Assembly: GCA_025642065.1 (NCBI GenBank)
Contig: JAODUP010000329.1
Coordinates: 186,001 to 250,000, forward strand
Direction of reading: 5' to 3'
Source: Paralvinella palmiformis
Lineage: Eukaryota > Annelida > Polychaeta > Terebellida > Alvinellidae
Length of the DNA stretch: 64,000 nucleotides
Below the pieces are notes generated by a model. The model searched no databases and had not been told where the DNA came from. It saw only the letters and a list, made by a program, of their open reading frames with translations. Positions within the stretch are counted from its first letter, which is position 1. Every line of letters starts with the position of its first letter. Below, one piece after another: positions 12,950 through 25,456 of the stretch. A program made the position numbers and the translations under genes.

Positions 12950-13110
12950 CAGACATGAGTATAATCCAGATTAGAACCCACAGACATGAGTATAATCCAG
13001 ATTAGAACCCACAGACATGAGTATAATCCAGATTAGAACCCACATATATGAGTATAATCCAGATTAGAACCCACAGACATGAATATAACCCAGATTAGAA
13101 CCCACATCCA
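12950..13110. repeat. Short tandem repeat, unit about 36 bp
   Basis: Four to five copies of a unit built on CACAGACATGAGTATAATCC followed by AGATTAGAAC, with few changes. It may have grown inside an older tRNA-like repeat, since AGAACCCACATCCAGGACG follows. Confidence 0.85.
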
Positions 13111-13169
13111 GGACGTTTGCAACGCAGTGTTCTAACCACTAGCTGCAAGTTGTACTCATTGATATGATA

Positions 13170-13208
<39 letters not shown>

Positions 13209-13539
13209 GGTATAGATAATCGCACATTGAAGTCCCTCATACTAAAAACGGTTTCACATTCTAAAATAACAGTAAACACTATATGGGTCGGAGCTCGCTT
13301 CTGGGGGGTGCGTGACCGGTTTCTTACTGATGCCTGACGTGTCTGGCTGAACGTATCTCTGCTCTTCTGCACAATTTACAGTAAGTGGCTAAGTTATATA
13401 CTAGTAGGTTTGGTTGGAGTTAATTTCGTTCGTGCCGAGGCATATATCCATTTCGGGATTGTCAGGAGTATCATCACCGTGTACAAGTCCGAGCCTGGAG
13501 TCGGCGTCATGAATACTGTTTTCTGTTTTGTTTTCAGCA

Positions 13540-16500
13540 ATGGCTACACCCAAGGCAGCACCGTACACGCCTAGGACCGAACCTCTAGATTGCCTCTATG
13601 CCAAAGTAGAAAGCAGACATCAACGACAAAACCTGGAACCGCCACCCGAGATTTCACGACGCGATGCGAAACCAAAGGCAAAACCGAAAAAGAGCGGGGA
13701 AAAGCCGTCGATTTATGAGAACAACCCACCCCCGATCCCGAAGAAAACGAAAGAACTGAAAAAGCAGATGAAACGCAACGAGAAAAAGGCCCGGAAGGCT
13801 CCCAAACAAGCGAAGCCGTCTAAAAACAAAGACGAAAAGTCACACGTCAAAGGCAAACCGGAACCGGCCATGATGAAGGAGCGTGAAGTGAAAGCGTTGG
13901 CCGCGCCAAAGAAGCCGGCACAAATGGCGGCAGTACTTCCTGGCGAGCATCACGTGGTAAGCGGACAGAAATCGAACCCGCCGCCATTATCGCCATCACC
14001 GAAATCATCGGAACCATCCCCAAAACCGGGTCCAGGGTCAGAACAGCAGCCGGATGCGTCTATGTACGAGTTAGCGGGGCCTATGATGTCGGTCTACGAC
14101 AACATATCGCCAACGGAGAACGCCAAGCTGCGACAACAGTCGGTCAGCGCCGACGGAAAGGCGCATGGAAAGGGATCCATTTCGAAGAGGCCAAAACCTA
14201 CGCCTAGAAACCCCCAGACGCCTGTTAATATCTCCGGCAACGCGGTTCCGATGAAGGGGGGCGTGGCCAATCAGCAGCGACCCGATGAGTACATCTACGA
14301 GGAACCGATCCCCGTTAATCCCGCGATGGTAGGGAACAAGAGACCAACAGGTGGCAGCACTGTTACGGAACCGACCGCCCCGTTAAGACAGTCGTGGGGT
14401 GGAGGCAGGCCGAGAGTCAGTCCGAAGGCGGTACCCGCTGGTTACAGTGTAGGCGACATGTTTTGTCTCTATATCTACGAGGCGGACGTTACCAAGTTAC
14501 GGGTGGATGCTATCACGAACGCAGCCAACGAGGAATTGCGTCATGCCGGCGGCGTAGCCAGGAATATAGCTGACGCAGCGGGACCGAATCTGGTGAAGGA
14601 GTCCGAAAGATGCGTCAAGAAGAATAAGATCACCACATCGGATGTCGTCATAACCACGGCTGGTACTCGATTATGGAATCTAGCTCTAGTGTTTTATTAT
14701 TGTTGTTGTTCTTCTTAAAAATGTAGGAATAGGAAATAATTTGCACGCAGTCAAATCAGCGATACCTTTCTGAACGCACGCACACACGCACGCACGCACA
14801 CACACATGCGCGCACACGCGCGCACACACCATGTTTCCATACAGTTCATTCGGTATTTTCTAATATAGCCTGCATTGCGAAAATCTCGAAATAAAATATT
14901 CCAATTCATATCTAGAGTAAATAGTTTATAAATCACTATTACATTATAAGAATATTTAACTGGTTAGATGAGCGTTTAGAATCTTTATTCAGCCTCGTTG
15001 CTGATCACAAATGAGACCCCCCCACACACACACACAGACACAGACACACACAGAAATATCCGAACATATTTAACCAAAAGAGTCGCAGCTTATTAGCGAT
15101 TTACATGTATTATTAGTAACGATGTTTGCGTTTTTCCATCTTCCAAGGCAAACTTCCCTGTAAAAAGGTTATGCACGCAGTGGGACCAAGATGGCCTAAC
15201 CAAGACAACGAGGGTATGCGAGAAGAATGTAGAAGTCTGCTGACAAAGACATTTGAGAATGTTTTCGCTAGAGCAGACAAGGAACGTTACAAGAGTATCG
15301 CCCTGACGCCCATTAGTTCAGGTGCGTCGATGTATTTTTATCACCTGCAATATTTTATAAGGCTCTTAAAACCCACTTATTTAAATTGTCGTATTTATAA
15401 TGTTTTAAGCCAGCTTATTATGTATGAAATGTATTTGTGCATTATATGAGCTCAGAATATGTTTTAACTATGTTTTAAATGTAAAGCGCCTTGGGGAGCA
15501 ATTCAAGTTGATTAAGGCGCTATATATAAAATATTATTATTGCTATTAATCTATTCGCACATCCTCCCTCATCTGTTGCCGTACACAAACGGATGAGTAA
15601 ATGGCATAACCGGAAATCCAGGACTATCAATTTTTCTATCAGTTTTATTCGACCAAAGTGAAAAGATTGCTATTATTATATCCTGTCGCCTAATACACAC
15701 CAATGAGTGTCATTTCGCGTGTATTATTTACTTACACTTATTTTATATAATGATTAACAAACTGGTATTGGTTGTTTATTGTTCTCGGTCTGGTTTTAGA
15801 TTTACGTTTCACTTAAAAACCTTCACTTTGTTGTCATTTTGGGAAAACGGATTGTATAACGCGACAAATTATCGCCCACTGGTTGTTAGAAATGAGAGAA
15901 GCGAGAGAGCGATGGTTACGATGGGATCATTTCAGTGTATCTATTTCGTGCTCTTCTATTCATTATCTTCCAGGAATTTTTGGTGTTCCTGGCGAGATCG
16001 TGACCAAATCTCTGAGGGATGCCTTACTCACTTCATGTTTGAAGTATCCGAAAACAAAGTTAAAGGAGGTAAGTTATCTGACATTCCTCCGCCATCAGCT
16101 ACGATGACTAACCCGCGGACTGTTGTCAATATTTACAATATCTGATACGTAGTTTACATTTGCTTTGATTGAAATATTGCAGTACCATTATACTAGTAGG
16201 CCTGATTACTGCAACTCTCTTATTTAGATAACATCGCATCTAAGGATATTCTAAAACTGTCACACGGCCTCCTCGGTTTTCCAATTCGGTCCCACTCTTG
16301 AAATCTCTTCACTGGCTCCATGTTCAACCTCACATCATTTTCAAACTCTGCACCATTCCCTATCAAACTCTTTCTTCTGGAGAACCTTCGTATCTAATTT
16401 CAATGGTTTCTCTAGCATCCAACCCACAGAGCTCCGTTCATCTGGTTTTCACTCGTTGTCTGTTCCCGGGGTTAAAACTCATGCTGGGACTCGTGCTTTT

Positions 16501-16570
16501 TCAGTTGTTGTCCTCAAATAGCATAGTTTCTTTCCGTCACCATTTGAAAACTGACCTTTTCAAACTTCCT

Positions 16571-16604
<34 letters not shown>

Positions 16605-17877
16605 GGCTGAACGGTGGTTACTGAAGTCGTTAGCTAACTCAGTGGAGAAGACGCCGAAGATCTATAAATAAGATTTTGGAATATTCGATATTTGATTACA
16701 GCCAATATAATTCTAGCTATTTCAAACGAGAGACCTCGCCTTTATACATACTTGCATAGATTTGTTTATTTATTTCAATTGTGTATATCGCCGCCCCAAT
16801 CAGTCCTCCCTTCACTATCGTTCCGTATTTTAGCAGTTTGATTGATGATGATGATGATGATGATGATTGATGTTTTACGGCCACTTTTGTGCACAAGGTA
16901 GGCTAAATGGGCCGAGCGACTTCCAAAGGCAATGAGACGAAGTGAAAGACGAAATAACCTTCAGATATGCCCACACCGGGATTCGAACACGGGTGGTAGT
17001 AATCTGTGGTCTAGCACGCTACCGCTAGACCACGGAGGCGCCCCTAGCAGTTTGATTGTAGGTCATGGCCTCATTGGTTGCCCGTTCTCACCAATACATC
17101 GTTTTTCCGGTTGAAATACATTCGCGTTACGAGTATTTGATTTACTCTTGGCGCGATGGGCCGCCTTTGTAACACCGGAGAATCCTGCTTCTCCCGATGC
17201 TCTACGAATTCTGTTTGGAACCAGAAAATATCAGCCCGTCGCTTCAGTGTGTCGTCGAAGATTTTCTCTGGATCCCAAGACGGCAGGACGTTGATTTCCT
17301 TATTGAAGACAGCTCCAGAGATTTCTATCTTCGGGACTTGTTCATCTTTAACACTTCTACTTAAGATATCGCAGTTCGTACTTCCAGTGTCCACGATTAT
17401 GCAATTATATGTCTGTTTACATACATGCAACCGAGATAGTTTCAACCCCCCCCCCCTCTCCATAACAGAGCGTGGCCTGTAAATAGCTAGAGACAGTTTT
17501 ATGGAATATTATTTGTTAGTTAACGGTTTATTTTACTTCGATTTTCTTGCTTATTCTCTATAACGGCTGCGAACAGTTTTCTAACGCTTTATAAATTCCC
17601 TATTTATTGTTGTTGTTATTATTATTATTGTTGTTGTCGTCTTGGTCTTTGTCGTCGTCGAGGTTGTTGTTATTGTTGTTGTTATTATTATTATTATTGT
17701 TGTTGTCGTCTTGGTCTTTGTCGTCGTCGAGGTTGTTGTTATTGTTGTTGTTATTATTATTATTATTGTTGTTGTCGTCTTGGTCTTTGTCGTCGTCGAG
17801 GTTGTTGTTATTGTTGTTGTTATTATTATTATTAGTTGTTGTCGTCTTGGTCTTTGTCTTTGTCGTCGTCGAGGTTG

Positions 17878-17915
<38 letters not shown>

Positions 17916-17964
17916 GTTGTTGTCGTCTTGGTCTTTGTCTTTGTCGTCGTCGAGGTTGTTGTTA

Positions 17965-17996
<32 letters not shown>

Positions 17997-18132
17997 GTTG
18001 TTGTTGTTGTCGTCTTGGTCTTTGTCTTTGTCGTCGTCGAGGTTGTTGTTATTGTTATTATTATTATTATTATTATTATTGTTGTTGTTGTCGTCTTGGT
18101 CTTTGTCTTTGTCGTCGTCGAGGTTGTTGTTA

Positions 18133-18164
<32 letters not shown>

Positions 18165-18840
18165 GTTGTCGTCTTGGTCTTTGTCTTTGTCGTCGTCGAG
18201 GTTGTTGTTATTGTTGTTGTTATTATTATTATTATTGTTGTTGTCGTCTTGGTCTTTGTCGTCGTCGAGGTTGTTGTTATTGTTGTTGTTATTATTATTA
18301 TTATTGTTGTTGTCGTCTTGGTCTTTGTCGTCGTCGAGGTTGTTGTTATTGTTGTTGTTATTATTATTATTGTTGTTGTCGTCTTGGTCTTTGTCTTTGT
18401 CGTCGTCGAGGTTGTTGTTATTGTTGTTGTTATTATTATTATTATTGTTGTTGTCGTCTTGGTCTTTTTCGTCGTCGAGGTTGTTGTTATTGTTGTTGTT
18501 ATTATTATTATTGTTGTTGTCGTCTTGGTCTTTGTCGTCGTCGAGGTTGTTGTTATTGTTGTTGTTATTAACTTGTTGTAGCCGTTGTGATTTCAGCTTT
18601 TTTCCTATTCAATTTCGACAGATACACATCGTCGACATCAGAGATGACTTAATACAGATACTAGCTCGCGACCTGTCCAATCCAGACGGAGGTTGTCTGG
18701 AGGCGCCAAATGGCAAACAGGTATCCATCCAACCTCTCCCTCATTCCGATATCCAGAGAGTGATCAGTGGCAATTACAAACGTAACGCTAATTACAACAG
18801 CAATAAGAAGTTGTTGTGCGGCTTGGGAGGCAAAAAGTAG
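13540..18840 (+). CDS. Macro-domain protein B (Tyr/Pro-rich tail + canonical macro)
   Basis: Exons 13540-14662, 15148-15321, 15974-16068 and 18622-18840 join in frame to 536 residues. The ATG lies two bases after an acceptor. Residues 1-297 are a basic, Pro/Lys-rich tail with LYAKV (Y20), IYENNPPPIPKK (Y59), MYELA (Y176), VYDNI (Y186) and YIYEEP (251-253), plus SH3-ligand-like KRPKPTPR. There is no KH-like domain. The macro domain (298 to the end) keeps the adenine Asp in EADVT, the loop ITNAANEELRHAGGVA, the strand CKKVMHAVGP and the second loop SSGIFGVPGE. Of the modules here it is the only one expected from known macro domains to bind ADP-ribose. Intron 3 (16069-18621) carries LINE and SINE pieces, an antisense orphan macro exon and a minisatellite. 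No transferase domain is present, so it would be a reader or a hydrolase (inference). Confidence 0.8.
15340..15545 (+). mobile_element. 3' end of an L2/CR1-like retrotransposon
   Basis: TGTAAAGCGCCTTGGGGAGC, followed by GGCGCTATATATAAA and ATT repeats, is the usual 3' end of L2-type LINEs. It is preceded by a worn Lys-Thr-His-Leu-like coding end. It lies in intron 2 of gene B. Confidence 0.7.
16220..16620 (+). mobile_element. L2-like retrotransposon C-terminal coding fragment
   Basis: The frame from 16298 gives SLHWLHVQPHIIFKLCTI and, further on, SFRHHLKTDLFKLPY. This is the end of L2-clade polymerases, followed by an ATA/AAT repeat tail. 5' truncated and frameshifted; inside intron 3 of gene B. 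Confidence 0.75.
16845..17044 (-). repeat. tRNA-derived SINE, family 1, with target-site duplication
   Basis: Antisense copy; head near 17043, GAT tail near 16846. TAGCAGTTTGATTG flanks it at 16831-16844 and 17045-17058. It lies just beyond the end of the orphan antisense macro exon. Confidence 0.9.
17071..17412 (-). pseudogene. Orphan last exon of a macro module, antisense in gene B
   Basis: Read on the minus strand after an acceptor (GTAAACAG), the frame runs 113 codons from TYNCIIVDTGST to a stop at 17071-17073. The pattern I-I-V-D-T, then about 30 residues, then NKEINVLP, then a helix PEKIFDDTLKRRADI matches the last macro exon of genes A, B, C-D and especially E (VHFVN, then REVKVLP, then LEIRDVLRERI). 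No matching exons 1-3 were found on the minus strand upstream. It is either a relic of a lost array member or an exon of a nested antisense gene. Confidence 0.45.
17607..18573. repeat. Minisatellite, unit about 60-85 bp, in intron 3 of gene B
   Basis: Thirteen copies share the core CGTCTTGGTCTTTGTC...GTCGTCGAGG, separated by variable TTG and TTA runs that account for the length changes. No stop occurs over long stretches in several frames. One frame (from 17836) stays open into exon 4 of gene B, so intron retention would add a Leu/Ser-rich stretch. Confidence 0.95.
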
Positions 18841-19054
18841 AATCAGCATCGATTACTATTTTGTGAACATTGACGCTATAATTGACACATAATCCACACT
18901 ACAGGAAGCCAGTTTTAACTTCGGATGATATAAATCGATGTTCGGTTTTTGCATTATACATAATTGTGCCGATAAACAGAGCTATTGTTAGCAAGGATAA
19001 TTGTTATCAGTGTAATCGATGTTTTGTTAACGATTGTGCCATAGTCCATTAACA

Positions 19055-19060
19055 AATAAA
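19055..19060 (+). promoter_or_regulatory. Candidate polyadenylation signal of gene B
   Basis: AATAAA about 215 bases after the stop at 18838-18840. Confidence 0.45.
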
Positions 19061-19113
19061 ACAATAAGGCTTTATCATGGACTCCTCTGCGTGCGAACTT
19101 GATTGATTGTGCG

Positions 19114-19161
<48 letters not shown>

Positions 19162-19382
19162 TGCGTGTATAACCGAGGAACGTTATCTCGAACAATATTA
19201 AATAATTTTTATCGTCATTATCTTCTGGAGATAATCATAACAACCGAAAGATGCGCCCCACACCTTGTCTAAGTATCAACATCTGATGACATTTCTATGA
19301 TATATCAAAACATCATTTTGGATTCCAGAAGCCTACTCTACCAATAAAGGGAATGATATTCAGCTGAAATCAATTTCAATTC

Positions 19383-19419
<37 letters not shown>

Positions 19420-20981
19420 ACGTAAACTTCATATTAATGACATACCGATTTGTCTCCTGATTTCACACGGAAACGTTTCACCGACAAACACCGGTATATT
19501 GAGTGGATTCGAACTCTAGTTCATATTTACCGGTTTCTAGAAATTATGACCTCGTCCTGGATAGGAAGAACTGGAAGCGGATCTTTTTCAATCCAGAGAT
19601 TGATCACATTGGTACCTTATTAGTTCCGGCCTTTTCGTCTCCTTTATTGCAAACGATGTATGTGGTTTTGTGTATCTTAATTATCGAATCAATTTGTTTT
19701 GAAAGTTTTAAATGACAAAATAATGTGGGTTGGATTTACTGAGCTAGCGATAACACCGTGGTAAGGTTTAACAATAAACTACCGAGTATATTAGCAGCTG
19801 TCAAACAAACAGGCTAATGCGTTTATATAAGGTGACTTCATTAATAACTTACTGAGGTATTAATATCATCGAACGTAGGATGATAAAACGAATCGGAAAT
19901 CGGCATTTCAATCGTAACTATTATATCTACTAACAAATTTACATTGTACACCACTGATACATCATGAACATTGATCGATGTTATCTATACAAATAAAATT
20001 GATCTCCATACGTAAAATGGTAAAATACTAACTTATATTAAAGACCATTTGCATAAATGCATAACAAAACTTTGCAAGACCATCATAAACATTTCTCAAT
20101 AAAGCTATATATATAATAAATATATAATAATAATAGTATTTTATGTAGCACTTTAATATAATTCATTTGCACCAACAACACTTTACACCGATACGATAAT
20201 TAAACAAGTTCTGGTCAGAGACGAAAACATGAAGAATTTTTTATACTTCGATCCCCTAAATAGGAGATTCCCTGTCAAACATGGCCTAGCTTAAATTGGC
20301 TTACGATTATCTAACAATTAACGACATTGGCCAAAAATATTAAAATCAGTTAACATCGGCAGATGAATCAGGATACTCAAACAAAACCTTTGCAGGGGAA
20401 AGTATCTATTGATGATGATAATGATTGATGTTTTATGGCCAATTTTGTGCACGTAACGAAGTGAAGTCAAAGATGAAACACACTTCAGATATGTCCACGC
20501 CGAGGTTCGAACTCAGGTTCGAGTGATCTGTGATCCAACGCGCTACCAGTTAGACCACGAAGGCGCCGAATCTATTGAAGCTCTACATTGTTGCTATGTT
20601 ACGGCGTTCAGAGGAGAAAGTGTAATATGCCAAACATAGAATATCAATTGGGTTCAGCTTTAGCTGTAGCATATTACTAGCTCATAATATATTTAACATG
20701 CCATATTGTGTTCTGCTGATCGGTATGCTTACAGTTTAAATTGTCCAAGTTTTTCTTGGTTAATGCAGTTTATGTATTCGGTATAATTTTCCATGGATGT
20801 GAAGAGAGTGTCACAATACTGCAAATCGCCAGATGTTTGGAACGAATCTGAATCGTGGCTGTTTTGTGAGATTTTCTTAGGTCGCCCCTCGGATATCTGT
20901 CTCAGGTGTCGCCATCGTCGAGGCAAAGAAAACTCGAACTAAACCATTAAGGTTGTGAAGAAATTCTTGCGTGGTCAGTTT

Positions 20982-21027
<46 letters not shown>

Positions 21028-21573
21028 ATTTCGTCCATAAATAAACGCTGTTCCAAAATCACACACCAAAGGTGTATAGTGCAGTGCTTACGAGGTGCAT
21101 ACGTTTACATCATTGTAAATAACCAGTCTGCACCATCTCGAGATAGGGCCGTAACTTCTTGACATCATACCGTTCAATGGTGGGCTGTTATCTAATGGTA
21201 CCATAGCCAGAGGTCAAAGATCCGCTTATCGAATAACAGCCCTTCGTCAACAGCTCAGAACAAAATATATCTTATCAATCGCCGTCATGTTAACCGTATA
21301 TTACACGACGTAATATACGATTAACATAAAACAGAACAATAGCACGATTGAGTCGGACTGAATATTACTAAGTACACGTGGCGGCGACCACACAGACCAG
21401 AAGAGAGCCTGCTCGTTACGAGCTATACGCAATGGATAGTGTACCTTGAACCACTCAAACGAACTTGTTTGGATTGAGGCCATTTTCACCACGTCTCACA
21501 GATCGACCGGAGCTCCCAGTAATTTAACAGCCAAAGTACGCGCGGATTGGCCGTTCAAGGCGAACGAAATGAA
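19061..21573. other. Spacer between genes B and C-D; no gene supported
   Basis: TC/TG repeats near 19120, a TA run near 19390, one SINE (20413-20569) and a TC run at 20984-21025. The region just before 21574 is the likely promoter or 5' untranslated part of C-D; AATTTAACAG near 21530 could be an acceptor. Confidence 0.5.
20413..20569 (-). repeat. tRNA-derived SINE, family 1, internally deleted
   Basis: Antisense copy with the tRNA-like head near 20565. The middle segment shared by other copies (around GGCTAAATGGGCCGAGCGAC) is missing. ATCTATTGA flanks it at 20404-20412 and 20570-20578. Confidence 0.8.
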
Positions 21574-22357
21574 ATGGATTCGCTTTATGACGACATAGAT
21601 TTCGCTTCGGATTCCACACGGCCAACTGAAGAACAACAGGCTTCCATCAGCAAGGAGGAGAATCCGGCTGGGACAAGCGAATGCGGAGTCGTCGTTGACA
21701 AGAGATGTTACAGCTATTTCTGCAAGTTCATGAAGAGTAAGCTCGACAAAATCCGGAAGGGATGCAGCCTGATCATCGACAACCGACAAGGTGTGAGGTC
21801 GGATTCCACGGAAATCGAAATACGATTCGCCAAAGCTCGGGCTGGTAGCACCTGCGCTGAATGGCAACAACGCTTCATCGAGCTGTACGCGCAGCTGACG
21901 ACGCAGCTGGTCGTTGAGCGGGTCGTTTTGGCCGACGTGGACAACCTAAACAAAATGCTGAACAAGATGAGGAGCTACGCGCCTTCTCTGGCTATCAAAG
22001 GCGATGGCACGGTCGACATCGTCTGCGAACGGGAGGCTCTGGAAGGAATCAGGTACATCGTCAATAAGTACGTCACGAAGAAGGCCAAACTCCGGTTGAC
22101 GCTTCCCGTCGGTTACGACATAAACGGTGCCTTCCGTCTGTACCTCTACCTGGCGGATATCATCAAGTTAAACGTGGAGGCAATCTTTATCGTAACCGAC
22201 GACTCGCTTCGTCACGATTCCGAGGTGGGAAAGGCCATAGCTCGGGCAGCTGGTCCCGAATTGGAGAAAGCCAGCCGAGAACAATTAAGCAAATCTAAGT
22301 TCAATCGATCGGCTGTTTTTAGTACGACAGCAGGTATGTAATAGCATTAATATAAAC

Positions 22358-22435
<78 letters not shown>

Positions 22436-23456
22436 GTAAAATGCCCATTTTAGGAAATATCCTTATATTGACTAATATTTCCCGTAGGAAAATATCCCGC
22501 CGAGCAATGTCCCTGCCATATTTCAACTGCTGATGGTGAAACAAAATTTTATGGATTTGACTCATGTTACACGTAATCAGAACATCCGAGTAGTTCATGT
22601 ATTGTTCACTTGTTAAATAACTGTCAATATTGAAGTTTATCTGAAAGCTTCAGGTAGTTCATAAAAATATACCATTTTGCCTGTGGGCAGTTAATTCCCA
22701 TTCATCGGTTCCCTATATCGCGTACACGGCTTTTACTGACACTTGTTCTCATAGTTTGTTGGCAGACGAGTAGTATTTACAGTTAATGGAATGAAATTCT
22801 CAAATATTGATGTCTATCACTGCATTACACCAGAAATTAATTACCGCCTACATATATACACATAGACATATCGGTTCTGGAAGCTATACGATATAAAGAA
22901 GGCCGAGATGACATTTTCGCAAATGTCATACGCGATAATGATGTCAATATCGTGATGGCGTTTGTAAACGGCGACAAGGATATACGAAGGATGTTATAAA
23001 TTAGCGAAGAATCAACAGCTCAGATTAAAGAATCCATACTCATAATTCAGTGTATATATTTTTAAAATTCTAAAATCATCACTGGTAGCACTCACGAAAT
23101 CCTTATAACTTCCCTTGGCCATCTGTAAACCAATATGGTTTTATAATCCAGGACGGTATTATTCTAATCCCACTTTTAAAACACTCCGCGTTATTAAGCC
23201 AATAGAAGAAATACTGCCATTGAACTAATCTGCCTTTCCTCTCATTAAGGTAACCTTCCTTGTAATGTCGTCCTGCATGCAGTAGGACCGAGTTGGCCTG
23301 AGGGATGCGATAATGATACGAAGACAAATGTGTATAGAAGACAGCTAACAGAAGCTATTGAAAACCTTCTAGCAACAGCTGATAAACAACGCTACAAGAC
23401 CGTTGCCTTGTCTGCCATTAGTCTTGGTGTGTGAGACTTAAAGTAGTATATAGATA

Positions 23457-23506
<50 letters not shown>

Positions 23507-25402
23507 ACTACTACTACTACTACTATTACTACAACTACTAATACTACTCATACAACTACAACAGCATCGTTCTCATTGCCGAATCAGCAAACACTTGGTT
23601 GATGTTATTTCGTTCTTACGTTCTAGGTGGTTCATGCGATACACAAACTGGGGTGGTTGCAAAAGCATTGAAAGATGCCATCCTGAAAGCGTCATTACTT
23701 TGCCACAGATCAAAGCTAGAGGAGGTAATTTAACTGGACGTACGATACCATTTGACACAATAGATCACCAAATGTTGTTGAAAAAGCTACATTGTTATGG
23801 TGTTCGCGGCATTGCCTTAGAGTGGTTCAGGAACTATCTGACAAACAGTTCCCAAATTGTGTCATACCATCACATACACTCTCCTAGTCATAGCTTCACA
23901 TGCGGGGTTAACCAAAGAATTGTCCTCGACCCATTCCTATTCATCATCGTATGATTTTCCACAAGCATTAAGACATTCAAAATGCATCTTATTTGCAGAA
24001 ATCACAATTGAATTACAAAGAAACACCGAAAATGACAAGGAGAGCGTTATCAGACTGGTTCTAGGCAAACAAATTATCATTGAATGTCCAGAAGACAAAT
24101 TTCGTTGTGTTTTGCTCCAAAGAACGCAAACAATAACACAACATCCATCACGCTGGGAAATCAACAAATATTAAGAGTCAACAATGGAAAATTCCTAGGT
24201 ATTTATATAGATGATGGACTTGAGTGGGATGACAACATCAATCTTATTGTCTAAAAGATATCTTGGATCATATGCTATTCATACGGTCAAAGGATATATG
24301 TCTGTCGATAATTTAAAGTCATTATACTACAGTCTTAATACTTTTCATCTACGTATGGCACAATGTTTTGGGCATCAGCATATCAACACAGACTACATAA
24401 ACTTGAAATATTATAGAAGAAATCAATCAGAAATATGTGCAATGCTGGATACAATGCACCGAATACTTCACTTTTTAAGTAGCTCGGCATTACCAAATTA
24501 ATGGACATATATAATATCCAATTCTGCAAATTAATTTATTCATACACTACTGGTGCTTTATTTACTCCATTATAATTAATTATCTTGTAGACAGTCATCA
24601 AACACGTCATTCCCGGGATCCTCGTATCATAGCTAGAACAAACGAGCAGTGACGCAACAACCTTTATTCACCAATGCCCAAAGTTTTGCCAGACGACGTG
24701 TAAAACTACAAGTCATTCAAATCATTCAATCAACGAGTAAAGAAATATTACTTAAGCTCTTATTGAGATCACTGTCACATTGCCTCGCTCCATCATCACC
24801 TCTACTCGAAGATTTAACATACCATCATATGTTGGAATGACTTATTGTCCTAATTAGTGAGTGGTCTGTTAATGACGTGCATACCAGACCTGTACACCTG
24901 TAACCTTCTCCTTATATTTGTATTGTTGTTTCTGTGAAAATATATCAGGTTGCATCCTTGTACAGCTTTAATATCTTAAACTGTATCTACCATGTACTCG
25001 CTTCATTTAGTGTGTATTTATCTAATGCCATTCTATATTCAGTTTGAAATAAATATATTGATTGATTGATTGATTGATTTATTGATTTCGCGGATTTTCA
25101 TCACTTACTCTTCTCGTCCAAAATGTTCTCAACGAATAAGCGCTTCGCAACATGAATTCAATAAGTGATTTTCTGCATTCATATAACAGATACATATCGT
25201 CGACGAAGAGGAGGAAGCTGTAATGTTGCTGATGAGTGAACTGGCCGATGGCGGACGGTTTAAGACAACAAATGGCAAGAATGTCAATATTACACTTCTG
25301 CCGGAGAAAGAATTGCAGAACGTTGGGATGGCCGTGACAACAGGTAAATGGTGTTCTCTGTGATATAGCAATATGATCTGGATGACACCCACACACACAC
25401 AC

Positions 25403-25456
<54 letters not shown>

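Noticed and set aside
6335..13540. Joining gene A to gene B as a second two-module gene
   Set aside because: The last exon of A ends at a clear TAG and has only a weak phase-1 donor-like site (AATG|GTCAAT) inside the domain.
17642..18571. Long open frames of Val/Ile, Leu/Ser or Cys/Tyr runs
   Set aside because: They are translations of the minisatellite in three frames; no start context or domain.
20729..20926. Minus frame with ISEGRPKKISQNSHDSDSFQ and SMENYTEY
   Set aside because: Protein-like composition, and it could belong with the orphan exon at 17071, but there is no domain, no convincing donor or acceptor pair and no homology to the other tails.
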